Assembly: GCA_946185535.1 (NCBI GenBank)
Contig: CAMHJX010000004.1
Location: forward strand, 1-64,000
DNA from: an uncultured Bacteroidales bacterium
GTDB lineage: Bacteria; Bacteroidota; Bacteroidia; Bacteroidales; F082
Direction of reading: 5' to 3'
DNA length: 64,000 nucleotides
Shown here: one piece after another, positions 8,748-16,633 of the stretch
Layout of the letters: every line of letters begins with the position of its first letter
Numbering within the stretch: position 1 is the stretch's first letter
Position numbers and translations under genes: made by a program
Notes under the pieces: generated by a model
The model's database searches: none
The model's input: only the letters and a program-made list of their open reading frames with translations
Told to the model about the DNA's origin: nothing

Positions 8748-9615
8748 AGTCGGTGGTCTCTATGGTTTCAGTAATTGTGTCTATTTTAATTGTCGGTTGT
8801 GGCACATTGTTCAGTGAGTCTTCGTGCAACAGCTCTTTCATCTCTTTCTTGAAGTCCAAGGTGCGGCTTGAGTGGTAGCAAACATCGACGTATGTGCCTG
8901 GCTTGACAGCACTAGAGCTGGGTCCCGGAGTCATTCTTCTGACACACATGTATTGGATGCTGTCATTGTCTTCTCTTTCTTCCTTTCCGAGATTGAGGCC
9001 GGCCAAGTTGAGCAGACGCTTCACTTCTTCGGCGGTTTTTCCGATGAGGTTGGGCACTTTTATGTCCGATTTGTCATCGCCAATACCCACATGCAAAGTG
9101 ATTTTGCTGCCTTTCACCAATTCGGTGCCTTTTTCGATGGGCTGTCCCAGATAGTATTGGTCAATGACATTATTCTTATAGGAATAGGTCACATATTCCA
9201 AATGGTCGACATCCAAACCACTTGATTCAAGGCGGCCAATGGCTTCGCGCAAAGAGATACCTTTCAGGTTAGGCATCACCGTCTTTTCGGGGGTCACAGC
9301 CACGATGATGGCATACACATTCCTGCCTTTCTTGATTTTTGAGCCAGGCAAGGGGTCTTGTTGGTAGATGCTTCCAGGCTGCTGTCCCTTGGGATAAACG
9401 CTGTCGATGAGGATGAAATTGAAGTCTTTTGAGTTGTCGTGCTTCACTTGTTGGAAGTCTTGACCCACAAAATCAGGCATAATATAGACATTGCCGTGAC
9501 GGGTGTATCTGTCTAACATCCTGAATGTCAACCATAACAAAACGCCACATAGTATCACTATGAGGAGCAGGTTGATGTAAAATTTCTTTTCCCTAAGGAA
9601 GTGCAAGCGTCCCAT
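8713..9615 (-). CDS. PASTA domain protein, single-pass membrane
   Basis: A 300-residue protein with one membrane helix near the N-terminus (about residues 13-33), followed outside by three PASTA repeats. Each repeat has the V/MPN-x-x-G-x-x-x-x-x-A/V core, for example VMPNLKGISLREA and VPNLIGKTAEEVKRL, and then an acidic tail. PASTA domains bind muropeptides or beta-lactams in other bacteria. Here there is no kinase domain. The position next to ddl on one side and the RluD-type gene on the other is a recurrent Bacteroidetes arrangement and supports a cell-envelope role. It is the first gene of the four-gene minus-strand run. Confidence 0.88.
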   Translation of the reverse strand: MGRLHFLREKKFYINLLLIVILCGVLLWLTFRMLDRYTRHGNVYIMPDFVGQDFQQVKHDNSKDFNFILIDSVYPKGQQPGSIYQQDPLPGSKIKKGRNVYAIIVAVTPEKTVMPNLKGISLREAIGRLESSGLDVDHLEYVTYSYKNNVIDQYYLGQPIEKGTELVKGSKITLHVGIGDDKSDIKVPNLIGKTAEEVKRLLNLAGLNLGKEEREDNDSIQYMCVRRMTPGPSSSAVKPGTYVDVCYHSSRTLDFKKEMKELLHEDSLNNVPQPTIKIDTITETIETTDYEEENEFEDEF

Positions 9616-9688
9616 ATTTTTCCTATTTTAGCAGTGTTTTTTACAACTCAAATTTGAGCAGTTTTATTGCTCACTCAATTAACCTTCA

Positions 9689-9707
9689 TCCCGTACTTGA
9701 TACGGGA
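9689..9707. repeat. Short palindrome upstream of ddl
   Basis: TCCCGTA and TACGGGA are separated by five bases, 20 bases before the ddl start. It could be a hairpin in the ddl leader or a dispersed palindrome. Confidence 0.45.
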
Positions 9708-9726
9708 CGACAAAATTACAAAAAAT

Positions 9727-10698
9727 ATGAAAAACGTGGCAATTATTTGTGGCGGAGATTCGGGAGAGTTCGAAATTTCCGTCAAGAGCGCCCAGGTGGT
9801 GAAGCAAAATCTGAATCCGGAACTGTATAATTCGAAGATCATTGTGGTGTCGAAAAAGGGATGGTATGGACTCTTGAAAGATGGTACCCGAGTGGATGTT
9901 GACAAGAATGACTTTTCCATTTCAGTAGGGGGTCACAGGACGAAATTCGATGTGGCTTTCAACGCGGTGCACGGCGAACCTGGCGAGAACGGGCCATTGT
10001 CGGGCTATTTGGAGTTGTTGGGTATTCCTTGCACTTCGTCGCCTTTGACCACTTGCGCCCTGACGTTCCATAAGGACTTCTGCAAGCGTGTGGTGGCTTC
10101 CTATGGTGTCAAGGTGTCGCCTTCAATTCTTATCAACGAAGGTGAAAAATATGATGCCGACGAAATCATCAAGCAATTGGGGCTGCCCTTGTTTGTAAAG
10201 CCGACTTGCAACGGATCCAGTGTGGGCGTGACCAAAGTGAAGACGGCTGAAGAGCTTGATCCAGCCATCTATACTGCTCGGGCGGCTGGTCGTCAAATTA
10301 TGTGTGAGAAGTTCGTCGACGGACGCGAGTTTGGCTGCGGTGCGATGGAATATAAGGGCAAGATGATGGTCTTTCCCCTGACTGAGATTTGCAGCAAGAA
10401 CGAGTTCTTCGACTATGAAGCCAAATACACCGCAGGCAAATGCGAAGAGGTGACACCTGCCCAGGTGGACGAGGATACCGAAATCGAAATCAAAGCCACA
10501 ACAGCGATGCTGTATGAGAAGTTGGAATGCAAAGGTTTTGTCCGAATGGACTACATCGTCAGCGATGAAGGCGTGTTCTTCATCGAAGCCAACATTGTCC
10601 CAGGAATGTCGGAAGCCAGCATCATTCCCAAGCAGGCACAATGCTTCGGCTTGCCGTTAGAACGGCTGTTTGAAATGGCAATAGAGAATGTCCTTTGA
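9727..10698 (+). CDS. ddl: D-alanine--D-alanine ligase
   Basis: Joins two D-alanines with ATP to make the dipeptide that ends the peptidoglycan stem. It is an ATP-grasp enzyme of 323 residues, starting MKNVAIICGGDSGEFEIS. It has the HGEPGENG motif, the substrate/ATP region VKPTCNGSSVGV, and the C-terminal metal-binding segment with RMDYI and IEANIVPGMS. An upstream in-frame ATG at 9667 exists, but those codons overlap a palindrome and do not resemble the family, so 9727 is preferred. It is divergent from the PASTA gene, and a long hairpin separates it from frr. Confidence 0.96.
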   Translation: MKNVAIICGGDSGEFEISVKSAQVVKQNLNPELYNSKIIVVSKKGWYGLLKDGTRVDVDKNDFSISVGGHRTKFDVAFNAVHGEPGENGPLSGYLELLGIPCTSSPLTTCALTFHKDFCKRVVASYGVKVSPSILINEGEKYDADEIIKQLGLPLFVKPTCNGSSVGVTKVKTAEELDPAIYTARAAGRQIMCEKFVDGREFGCGAMEYKGKMMVFPLTEICSKNEFFDYEAKYTAGKCEEVTPAQVDEDTEIEIKATTAMLYEKLECKGFVRMDYIVSDEGVFFIEANIVPGMSEASIIPKQAQCFGLPLERLFEMAIENVL

Positions 10699-10713
10699 AC
10701 TATGAAAGAAAGG

Positions 10714-10780
10714 TCTCTAACCGAAAAGACCCGAATTCATCCGAAAAAATCGGGTAAGTTCGGGTTCGTTCGGTTAGAGA
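10714..10780. terminator. Long bidirectional hairpin between ddl and frr
   Basis: The outer arms TCTCTAACCGAA and TTCGGTTAGAGA, and the nested arms ACCCGAA and TTCGGGT, form a stem of about 20 pairs with small bulges. It lies between two convergent genes and can end both transcripts. The lack of a strong U run leaves a dispersed repeat as an alternative. Confidence 0.6.
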
Positions 10781-10788
10781 TAGTATGA

Positions 10789-11352
10789 TCACACCGTAAG
10801 GATGTCTTTCGACTTCAGCTCAGTGAGGTCGTCAATCTTCTTGATGTATTTGTCGGTGAGCTTCTGGATTTCTTCTTGAAGGAGCTTTGACTCATCTTCC
10901 GAAATCACATCTTTCTCCAGTTTTTTGGCGTCATCGTTGGCGTTGCGGCGGATGCCTCGGATGCCGACTTTGGCTTCCTCGGCGGCGTTCTTGGTGCGCT
11001 TCACCAGCTCTTTACGACGCTCCTCAGTCAAAGCGGGCACGCTGATACGGAGGATTTCACCGTTGTTGATGGGGTTGAAGCCCAAGTTGGCGTTCAAGAT
11101 GGCCTTGGCAATGTTGCCGAGTGCGCTCTTGTCGAAAGGTTGCACCACAATCATGCGGGCGTCGGTGCATCCGATGTTGGCGGTCTGCTCGATGGGCACC
11201 GTCGTGCCGTAGTATTCAACCATCACGCCGTTGAGCATGGCCGGACTGGCCTTGCCTGCCCTGATGCCCTGGAACTCATGCTCCAAGTGTTTGATCGTGT
11301 TGTCCATGCTTTCAGTGGCTTCGTCCAATACAAATTGAGAGTCTTCTGTCAT
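10789..11352 (-). CDS. frr: Ribosome recycling factor
   Basis: Splits post-termination ribosomes together with EF-G. It has 187 residues, the usual length, starting MTEDSQFVLDEATESMDNT. It has the canonical signatures HEFQGIRAGKASP, TTVPIEQTANI and ISVPALTEERRKELV, and a C-terminal three-helix arm ending in KSKDILTV. The frame is open upstream to 11436, but the family start and an exact TATTTTTG promoter 19 bases before 11352 fix the start here. In many Bacteroidetes frr follows pyrH directly. Here two genes separate them. Confidence 0.97.
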   Translation of the reverse strand: MTEDSQFVLDEATESMDNTIKHLEHEFQGIRAGKASPAMLNGVMVEYYGTTVPIEQTANIGCTDARMIVVQPFDKSALGNIAKAILNANLGFNPINNGEILRISVPALTEERRKELVKRTKNAAEEAKVGIRGIRRNANDDAKKLEKDVISEDESKLLQEEIQKLTDKYIKKIDDLTELKSKDILTV

Positions 11353-11371
11353 TGCTTTAAAAATTTGAGGG

Positions 11372-11379
11372 CAAAAATA
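11372..11379 (-). promoter_or_regulatory. frr promoter, -7 element
   Basis: TATTTTTG on the minus strand, 19 bases before the frr ATG. It supports the short start. Confidence 0.65.
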
Positions 11380-11425
11380 GGCTTTTTTTCGTTGCGGAAG
11401 CAGTTCTGTGTGATTTTTTTGTCCT

Positions 11426-11992
11426 TTACCATTCAAGGCTAAAGACCAATGAGACGTTTGAGATGTTGTCTTGACGGTCTTCGTAGTAACTGGGATACAT
11501 AGTCATAAAATTCGAGTGATAATGTGTGACGGTGACGTTGTGGTAATAAGAGTATGTCGCCATCAGGTTAAAAGCGATACGACTTTTGGTGGCAAAGCGT
11601 ACGCCAACACCCACGTCGCCGTAAGGACCGAAGTTCTTCATGGAGTAGTAGGCACCTGCACGGGCCCTAACCACAGGACTTGCCTTTTTGGTGGGCAAGA
11701 ACACATAACGGAATGAGCCATAGAACGGAATGAGTTTGGGCGAACTGAAGATGCCGACGCCATAGCCGACACCAAGGCCTGCAAAAACCTTGTCGTTGAA
11801 TTGATAGCCGTGCGTTGTAGAAATCGAGTAAAGATAGCCGTCAACACTATACTGATTCCAAACGCCGCCAAGACCTGTTTCCAAAAAGCCTTTATAGCCG
11901 CTCGGTACGCGGAATGGTTTTTCATTGTTTTCTTGTGCAAATGACGTAATCGTCATCAACACGATGGCAAGGGCCACAATAGTCTTTTTCAT
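11426..11992 (-). CDS. Outer-membrane beta-barrel protein
   Basis: A 188-residue protein with a signal peptide (MKKTIVALAIVLMTITSFAQ). The body alternates polar and aromatic residues with repeated glycine turns (GLGVGYGVGIF, RARAGAYYSM, GDVGVGVRFA) and ends in an aromatic residue (VFSLEW), as expected for an eight-stranded OmpA- or OmpW-like barrel. The ligand and role are unknown. It lies between frr and the glycosyltransferase on the same strand and may share transcription with the latter, although 68 bases separate them. Confidence 0.75.
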   Translation of the reverse strand: MKKTIVALAIVLMTITSFAQENNEKPFRVPSGYKGFLETGLGGVWNQYSVDGYLYSISTTHGYQFNDKVFAGLGVGYGVGIFSSPKLIPFYGSFRYVFLPTKKASPVVRARAGAYYSMKNFGPYGDVGVGVRFATKSRIAFNLMATYSYYHNVTVTHYHSNFMTMYPSYYEDRQDNISNVSLVFSLEW

Positions 11993-12060
11993 AACAATAG
12001 TATTTATTGTTTATTGGTTACGAAAAGAAAACTTGCAAAAATTGTACCAAAAAAACTTTC

Positions 12061-13986
12061 TTAGTTTAACGGTTCGTATAATCCCGTCAAGACGGGGCTC
12101 TTCTTCGTGTAATAATAGCTTAACTTGGTCACAACGAGAGGCTTCTTGCCTTGGTTCCAGAGGTAGGCCTTGATGGTCTTGCCTTCGGGCTTGAAGTCGT
12201 CGCTGAAAAGGATGGCATCGGCGATAGCATGGTCGCCCGGCATGAAATGTCCATCCTCAGGCAACGAGCTGTGCCATAAAAGGATGGAGTCGGTCGCGGC
12301 ATCATGTAACTCGATGACGGCAACGCAGTTGCTGAGCTCGACTTCATTGTGGAAGTGGATGACGATGCCCAAAGCCTCGATGTCTTTAGGCAGCGAGTCG
12401 CACGGGAAGGTGCAAGCCTGGCCCCATTCCTGGCCTTCAACGTAGCGGAAAGAATCGGTACTCAACTCGTTGAGCAGGTATTGTGCTCCTTCTGTCGGAG
12501 TCTTGCTCAATGTCAGGTAACGCGAGGTGAACCAGTCCTTTTTCTCGATGAGGTAAGGATAGTTGCCCACCGCCGTGACTTCCCAAATGGGGTTGATGTA
12601 ATCGGTCCAGCCGAAGCCAAGCATGGGAGAGTCTTGGTGCTCACTGAGCCAATCGTTGAACTCGCCCAACTCAGGTTCGCGCGCAAAATCGCCCTCTTTG
12701 GTGTAAATACGGTTGAAGACGATGCGATTCTCGACATCGGTCTTTGCTTGATAGAACTCTGCTGCCTCGCCAATCTCTGTTCTTGTGGCAAACTGGATCT
12801 TGTCGCCATATTGTTCTTTGTCCTGCTTCATCTCGGTGGCAATCTGGTCATAGCCTTGTTGGTACATCAGGTCGAAGTGACGGCGCTCCATGATGAGCGA
12901 GGTGGTGCCGACAAAGAGGATGACGGCAACGACCAAGGCTGTTTGCCATGGCGATAAGGTCCGTGTACCAAATAGGGAGAAAGCCACAATGATGACAAAA
13001 GGATAGCTGAAAATCAGCGTGCTATGTTGCAAAATAGGTTCGCGCTTCAAGGAATAGATGAACGCGATGGCGAAGATGATGACAAACCAGGCGATGCCGG
13101 CCCAACGCAAGGGCTGGCGTTGCTTGCTGCGTTTGCCGAGGATGAGCGGTAAGAGGATGACGATGCCCACGGCAAACATGAACAGCTGCGAGTAATTCAT
13201 CGTGTATTGGATGAAGTCGAGCAGGAAGGTGGACTTTGGCACTGCCAACCAACCACCGATGCTTCCACTTACGAAGAGCTGCTGCCAGAAAATGGGCAGG
13301 GTGGGGGCAAACAACAGAACTGCGGCTATGCCGCTGAGCCAATAGGCTTTTCGCCGTTCCTTGGGCAGGAAGAACAAGCCCGTCAGGAAGATGAGTCCCG
13401 CCTGTGCGATGGAGAAATATTGGATGACGGAGCAAGCCCACGCCGATAAGGCGAAACCGATGTAAATGCCGAGTTTGGGCTTCTTCTCCTCGAAGACGAT
13501 CTTATGCCAAAACCAAGCCATCAGCAGTACGAAGAACAATCCTGCCGAATAGGGTCTTGCCAGCTGGCTATAGAAGATGGTAAACTGGCTGACGGCAAAG
13601 AAAGCGGCCGAAAACAGACCCACCTTGCGGTTGAACCACTGGCGTCCTATTAAATATATAAGGTATATGGAGCCGATGCCCATCAGCACGAAGGGCAGCT
13701 TGACCCAAAACGCGCTCCAGCCGAAGAGTTTCACCCAACCCCAGAGGAACAGCTGCACCCCGATGGGATGGCTGTCGGGCATAATGCCCTGTTGGATGAA
13801 GTCGTGGAAGTTGTCGAAACGGGTGCGCAGCAAGGCACTGAACTCGTCGTGCATGAAAGGCACTTGGCCTAGCTTCCAAAGCCTCAGGACGGCGGCAACG
13901 AGGATGATGATGCCGATGAGGATGTAGTCCATCCTCTTGCTCGGCACATTATGGGTTTTGCGCAGATGGTTTTTGCGGGGTCTCAT
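12061..13986 (-). CDS. GT-C family (ArnT/PMT-like) membrane glycosyltransferase
   Basis: A 641-residue protein with a basic N-terminus, then about ten membrane helices over residues 20-400, and a soluble C-terminal domain. The first periplasmic loop carries the acidic motif MHDEF, which binds lipid-phosphate sugar donors in GT39/GT83 enzymes. DSHPIGVQLFLWGW and the YSQLARPYSAGLFF segment are also typical of dolichyl- or undecaprenyl-phosphate mannosyltransferase-like proteins. It probably moves a sugar from a lipid carrier onto a protein or glycan in the periplasm, but the acceptor is unknown. The ATG at 13986 is preferred because the longer frame runs into a palindromic repeat. It is probably cotranscribed from pyrH. 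Confidence 0.8.
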   Translation of the reverse strand: MRPRKNHLRKTHNVPSKRMDYILIGIIILVAAVLRLWKLGQVPFMHDEFSALLRTRFDNFHDFIQQGIMPDSHPIGVQLFLWGWVKLFGWSAFWVKLPFVLMGIGSIYLIYLIGRQWFNRKVGLFSAAFFAVSQFTIFYSQLARPYSAGLFFVLLMAWFWHKIVFEEKKPKLGIYIGFALSAWACSVIQYFSIAQAGLIFLTGLFFLPKERRKAYWLSGIAAVLLFAPTLPIFWQQLFVSGSIGGWLAVPKSTFLLDFIQYTMNYSQLFMFAVGIVILLPLILGKRSKQRQPLRWAGIAWFVIIFAIAFIYSLKREPILQHSTLIFSYPFVIIVAFSLFGTRTLSPWQTALVVAVILFVGTTSLIMERRHFDLMYQQGYDQIATEMKQDKEQYGDKIQFATRTEIGEAAEFYQAKTDVENRIVFNRIYTKEGDFAREPELGEFNDWLSEHQDSPMLGFGWTDYINPIWEVTAVGNYPYLIEKKDWFTSRYLTLSKTPTEGAQYLLNELSTDSFRYVEGQEWGQACTFPCDSLPKDIEALGIVIHFHNEVELSNCVAVIELHDAATDSILLWHSSLPEDGHFMPGDHAIADAILFSDDFKPEGKTIKAYLWNQGKKPLVVTKLSYYYTKKSPVLTGLYEPLN

Positions 13987-14000
13987 AAATTGTTTGTTTT

Positions 14001-14028
14001 GTAGAGACGCGTCATGGCGCGTCTCTAC
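14001..14028. repeat. GTAGAGACGCG palindrome between pyrH and the glycosyltransferase
   Basis: GTAGAGACGCG and CGCGTCTCTAC are separated by six bases. A diverged second copy lies at 63847, so it is a dispersed palindrome. Confidence 0.65.
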
Positions 14029-14036
14029 AGGACAAA

Positions 14037-14744
14037 TCATTTCGTCACCAGCGTTCCGATGTTCTCGCCGCGCAACACCTTCATCAAGTTATCACGCGTG
14101 TTCATGTCGAAGACGTACATCGGCATGTCGTTCTCCTTGCACATGGTGAAGGCGGTCATGTCCATCACCTTCAGGTTGCGCTGGTAGGCCTCGTCGTAGG
14201 TGATGTGTTCGAACTTGGTGGCGGTGGGGTCTTTCTCAGGGTCGGCGGTGTAGATGCCGTCCACGCGAGTGCCTTTCAGGATGATGTCGGCCTTGATCTC
14301 CACGGCGCGAAGGGCAGAGCCTGTGTCGGTGGTGAAGAAGGGGTTGCCGGTGCCGGCGCCCATCACCACGATGTGGCCTTCCTCAAGCAGACGGATGGCC
14401 TTGGCGCTGCTCATCGTGTCGGCGATGCGGTCGATGTAGAGACCGGAGAGCAGGGTGGCTTTCTGTCCCTTGCCCTGCAGGGTCGACTGCATGGCCATCG
14501 AGTTGATGACGGTGGCGAGCATGCCCATATAGTCGCCTTGGATGCGGTCCATGCCTTTCGAGGCACCCTGCAGGCCGCGGTAGATGTTGCCGCCTCCGAT
14601 GACGATGCCGATCTGCACGCCCGCCTGGGCGGCTTCGATGATTTCGTCGGCATATTCACCCAGACGCACCGGGTCGATGCCGTATTGCTGGCTGCCCATC
14701 AGGGCCTCGCCGCTGAGTTTTAGGAGTACTCTGTTGTATTTCAT
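14037..14744 (-). CDS. pyrH: UMP kinase
   Basis: Phosphorylates UMP to UDP. This is an amino acid kinase family protein of 235 residues (usual length), starting MKYNRVLLKLSGEAL. It has the nucleotide motif GGGNIYRG, the MDRIQGDYMGMLATVIN segment, GTGNPFFTTD, and a C-terminal VLRGENIGTLV. The start codon follows an AATCTT-type run (14745-14783) and an exact promoter element at 14800. The downstream glycosyltransferase gene begins after a palindrome. Confidence 0.97.
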   Translation of the reverse strand: MKYNRVLLKLSGEALMGSQQYGIDPVRLGEYADEIIEAAQAGVQIGIVIGGGNIYRGLQGASKGMDRIQGDYMGMLATVINSMAMQSTLQGKGQKATLLSGLYIDRIADTMSSAKAIRLLEEGHIVVMGAGTGNPFFTTDTGSALRAVEIKADIILKGTRVDGIYTADPEKDPTATKFEHITYDEAYQRNLKVMDMTAFTMCKENDMPMYVFDMNTRDNLMKVLRGENIGTLVTK

Positions 14745-14783
14745 TTGAGATTCAAAATTTAAGATTTAAAATTTAAGATTCGT
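14745..14783 (-). repeat. AATCTT/AAATTTTAAATCTT run in the pyrH leader
   Basis: Read on the minus strand this is AATCTTAAATTTTAAATCTT and then AAATTTTGAATCTCAA, ending at the pyrH ATG. Similar runs precede secA, yajC, iorA and iorB. Confidence 0.55.
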
Positions 14784-14799
14784 GATTTGTAAGAGACTA

Positions 14800-14807
14800 C
14801 AAAAGTA
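14800..14807 (-). promoter_or_regulatory. pyrH promoter, -7 element
   Basis: TACTTTTG on the minus strand, 55 bases before the pyrH ATG. The AATCTT run lies in the leader between them. Confidence 0.6.
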
Positions 14808-14847
14808 CGGATTTTATAGATTGCTACAGAATAATCTTTGATTTTGT

Positions 14848-14972
14848 AAAAAAGTGTCCACGAAGAGCTGAAAAACCATTTTCGTGGACACTTTTTTATT
14901 CAAAATATGTCCACGAAAGTATAAAAATTATATTTCGTGGACACTTTTTTTGTGTATTTTATGTCTATGAAA
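14848..14972. repeat. Left flanking array of GTCCACGAAA palindromes
   Basis: Hairpin 1 pairs 14848-14864 with 14881-14897 (GTGTCCACGAA with TTCGTGGACAC plus A/T extensions). Hairpin 2 pairs GTCCACGAAA at 14909 with TTTCGTGGAC at 14933. A degenerate half site (GTCTATGAAA) follows at 14963. The same order, spacing and linker recur at 16453-16574, beyond the ATPase gene. Confidence 0.85.
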
Positions 14973-14984
14973 TAAAGAAATGTG

Positions 14985-14992
14985 TATTTTTG
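14985..14992 (+). promoter_or_regulatory. Promoter of the first ATPase gene, -7 element
   Basis: TATTTTTG, 19 bases before the ATG at 15012 and 13 bases after the last half site of the left palindrome array. Confidence 0.65.
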
Positions 14993-15011
14993 CGGCATAA
15001 AACTTAATATT

Positions 15012-16454
15012 ATGCAAGACATTATTGGCAGAAAGACAGAGAGAAAAGAACTGGAAAGGCTTTATGAATCGGGGCGGCCAGAGTTTGTGGCGGTTTATGG
15101 TCGTCGACGGGTGGGGAAGACATTCCTTGTCCGCGAACATTTCTCGGGCCGTTTTTCATTCTATCATACGGCCATTTCGCCCGCCGACTACCAAGGCAAG
15201 AAAAAGGATTTAAAAAAAGAACAACTACGGGCCTTTTGTTCAAGCATTCAGCAATTTGGCGGCGATTGGGACACGATGCCTACCGACTGGTTTGAGGCTT
15301 TCGCTTGCCTTCGCTCGTTGCTTGAACAGCGGGGTGATTTGGGGCGCAAGGTGGTTTTCATAGATGAGTTGCCTTGGATGGATTCGGGTCGGTCGGGGTT
15401 TGTATCGGCACTTGAGCATTTCTGGAACGGCTGGGGCGCAGGCCGCACGGACTTGATGCTCATCGTTTGCGGATCGGCGGCCTCGTGGATGAACGATAAA
15501 ATCATCAACAACACGGGTGGACTTTATGGACGCCTTACTTACGAGATGCACCTCTCGCCGTTCTCCTTGGCGGAATGCGAGCAGTTTTACGAGTCGCTCG
15601 GCATCAGCATGGACCGTTACGACCAAGTGCAAAACTACATGGTTTTTGGCGGAATCCCTTATTATCTCAACTACCTCAAACCGGAATATAGTCTTGCAGA
15701 AAACATTGACAATCTGTTTTTTGCAAAAAACGGTCGCTTGCAAAAAGAGTTTGACCGTCTTTATGATTCCTTGTATTCCAATTCGGAAAAATACGTTGAG
15801 ATTGTGCGGCTATTAGCCACCAAGCGAGGTGGATTCACGCGAAAGGAAATTGCCGAAAAGACCTCGATTGCCTACAACGGGCGGCTTTCCAAGATGTTGC
15901 AATCGTTGGAAAAGAGCGATTTTGTGGTCAGTTACACCTATTTTGGCGGTAGTCTGCGAAATGTGTATTACAAATTGGTGGACAGGCTTTCGCTGTTCCA
16001 TTTGGCTTTCCTTGACGGGAAGAAACCCATCCGCCAAGGCTTTTGGACGAAGAACATCCGCACGCCCGAATTGAACACATGGCGCGGTTTGGCCTTCGAG
16101 GAAGTGTGTCTACAGCATGAGGCACAAATCAAGAAGGCTTTGGGTTTTGGCTCGGTTGATGCGGTGGCTGCACCATGGCGCAGCAAGGAAGGCACTTCAC
16201 AGGTGGACTTGCTCTTCGACCGCAGCGACCGCGTGGTCAACCTTTGTGAAATGAAATTCGTAGCCGATGAGTTTTCCATCGACAAGGATTATGATGCCGA
16301 GCTTCGCCGCAAAGTGGAACGTTTCGTTGAGGATACTTCCTGCAAGAAATCGGTTCATTTGTCGCTGGTGACCACATACGGCTTGAGTAAAAACATGTAT
16401 TCCAATCGTTTTCAGTCGGTTATTACCTTAAGCGACTTGTTTGCCCAAGAATAA
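15012..16454 (+). CDS. AAA ATPase with C-terminal DUF234/nuclease-like domain
   Basis: A 480-residue protein of the archaeal-type ATPase family (COG1672-like). Walker A is GRRRVGKT at residues 30-37 and Walker B is VVFIDELPWMD. A winged-helix segment follows (TRKEIAEKTSIAYNGRL). The C-terminal domain has D near residue 399 (QVDLLFD) and E-x-K near 413-415 (LCEMKF), the spacing of a PD-(D/E)xK nuclease fold as in DUF234. The start is the ATG of MQDIIGRKTERKEL; the upstream GTG lies inside the promoter. The gene is bracketed by two copies of a 120-base palindrome array. Cellular role unknown; a defence or mobile function is inference. Confidence 0.85.
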   Translation: MQDIIGRKTERKELERLYESGRPEFVAVYGRRRVGKTFLVREHFSGRFSFYHTAISPADYQGKKKDLKKEQLRAFCSSIQQFGGDWDTMPTDWFEAFACLRSLLEQRGDLGRKVVFIDELPWMDSGRSGFVSALEHFWNGWGAGRTDLMLIVCGSAASWMNDKIINNTGGLYGRLTYEMHLSPFSLAECEQFYESLGISMDRYDQVQNYMVFGGIPYYLNYLKPEYSLAENIDNLFFAKNGRLQKEFDRLYDSLYSNSEKYVEIVRLLATKRGGFTRKEIAEKTSIAYNGRLSKMLQSLEKSDFVVSYTYFGGSLRNVYYKLVDRLSLFHLAFLDGKKPIRQGFWTKNIRTPELNTWRGLAFEEVCLQHEAQIKKALGFGSVDAVAAPWRSKEGTSQVDLLFDRSDRVVNLCEMKFVADEFSIDKDYDAELRRKVERFVEDTSCKKSVHLSLVTTYGLSKNMYSNRFQSVITLSDLFAQE

Positions 16455-16574
16455 AGTGTCCACGAAAGGCCAAAATACCATTTTCGTGGACACTTTTTTA
16501 TTCAAAATATGTCCATGAAAGTATAGAAATAGTATTTCGTGGACATTTTTTTTGCTTGTTTTATGTCCACGAAA
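16453..16574. repeat. Right flanking array of GTCCACGAAA palindromes
   Basis: Begins at the ATPase stop codon. Hairpin 1 pairs AAAGTGTCCACGAAA at 16453 with TTTTCGTGGACACTTT at 16481. Hairpin 2 pairs GTCCATGAAA at 16511 with TTTCGTGGAC at 16535. A full half site GTCCACGAAA is at 16565. The linker TTATTCAAAATATGTCCA is shared with the left array except at one base position, so the two arrays are direct repeats about 1.6 kb apart. Confidence 0.85.
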
Positions 16575-16577
16575 ACA

Positions 16578-16618
16578 AAAAATCGAGCGAAACCCGATTC
16601 AGATTCCGCTCGATTTTT
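16578..16618. terminator. Terminator of secA, bidirectional
   Basis: The arms AAAAATCGAGCG and CGCTCGATTTTT form a strong hairpin with T runs on both strands, just past the secA stop codon. Confidence 0.8.
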
Positions 16619-16633
16619 GTTCTAAAGAGATGT

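Noticed and set aside
14848..16574. CRISPR array as an explanation of the repeats around the ATPase
   Set aside because: Units are palindromic hairpins in two blocks separated by a gene, with conserved linkers and no varying spacers of regular length.
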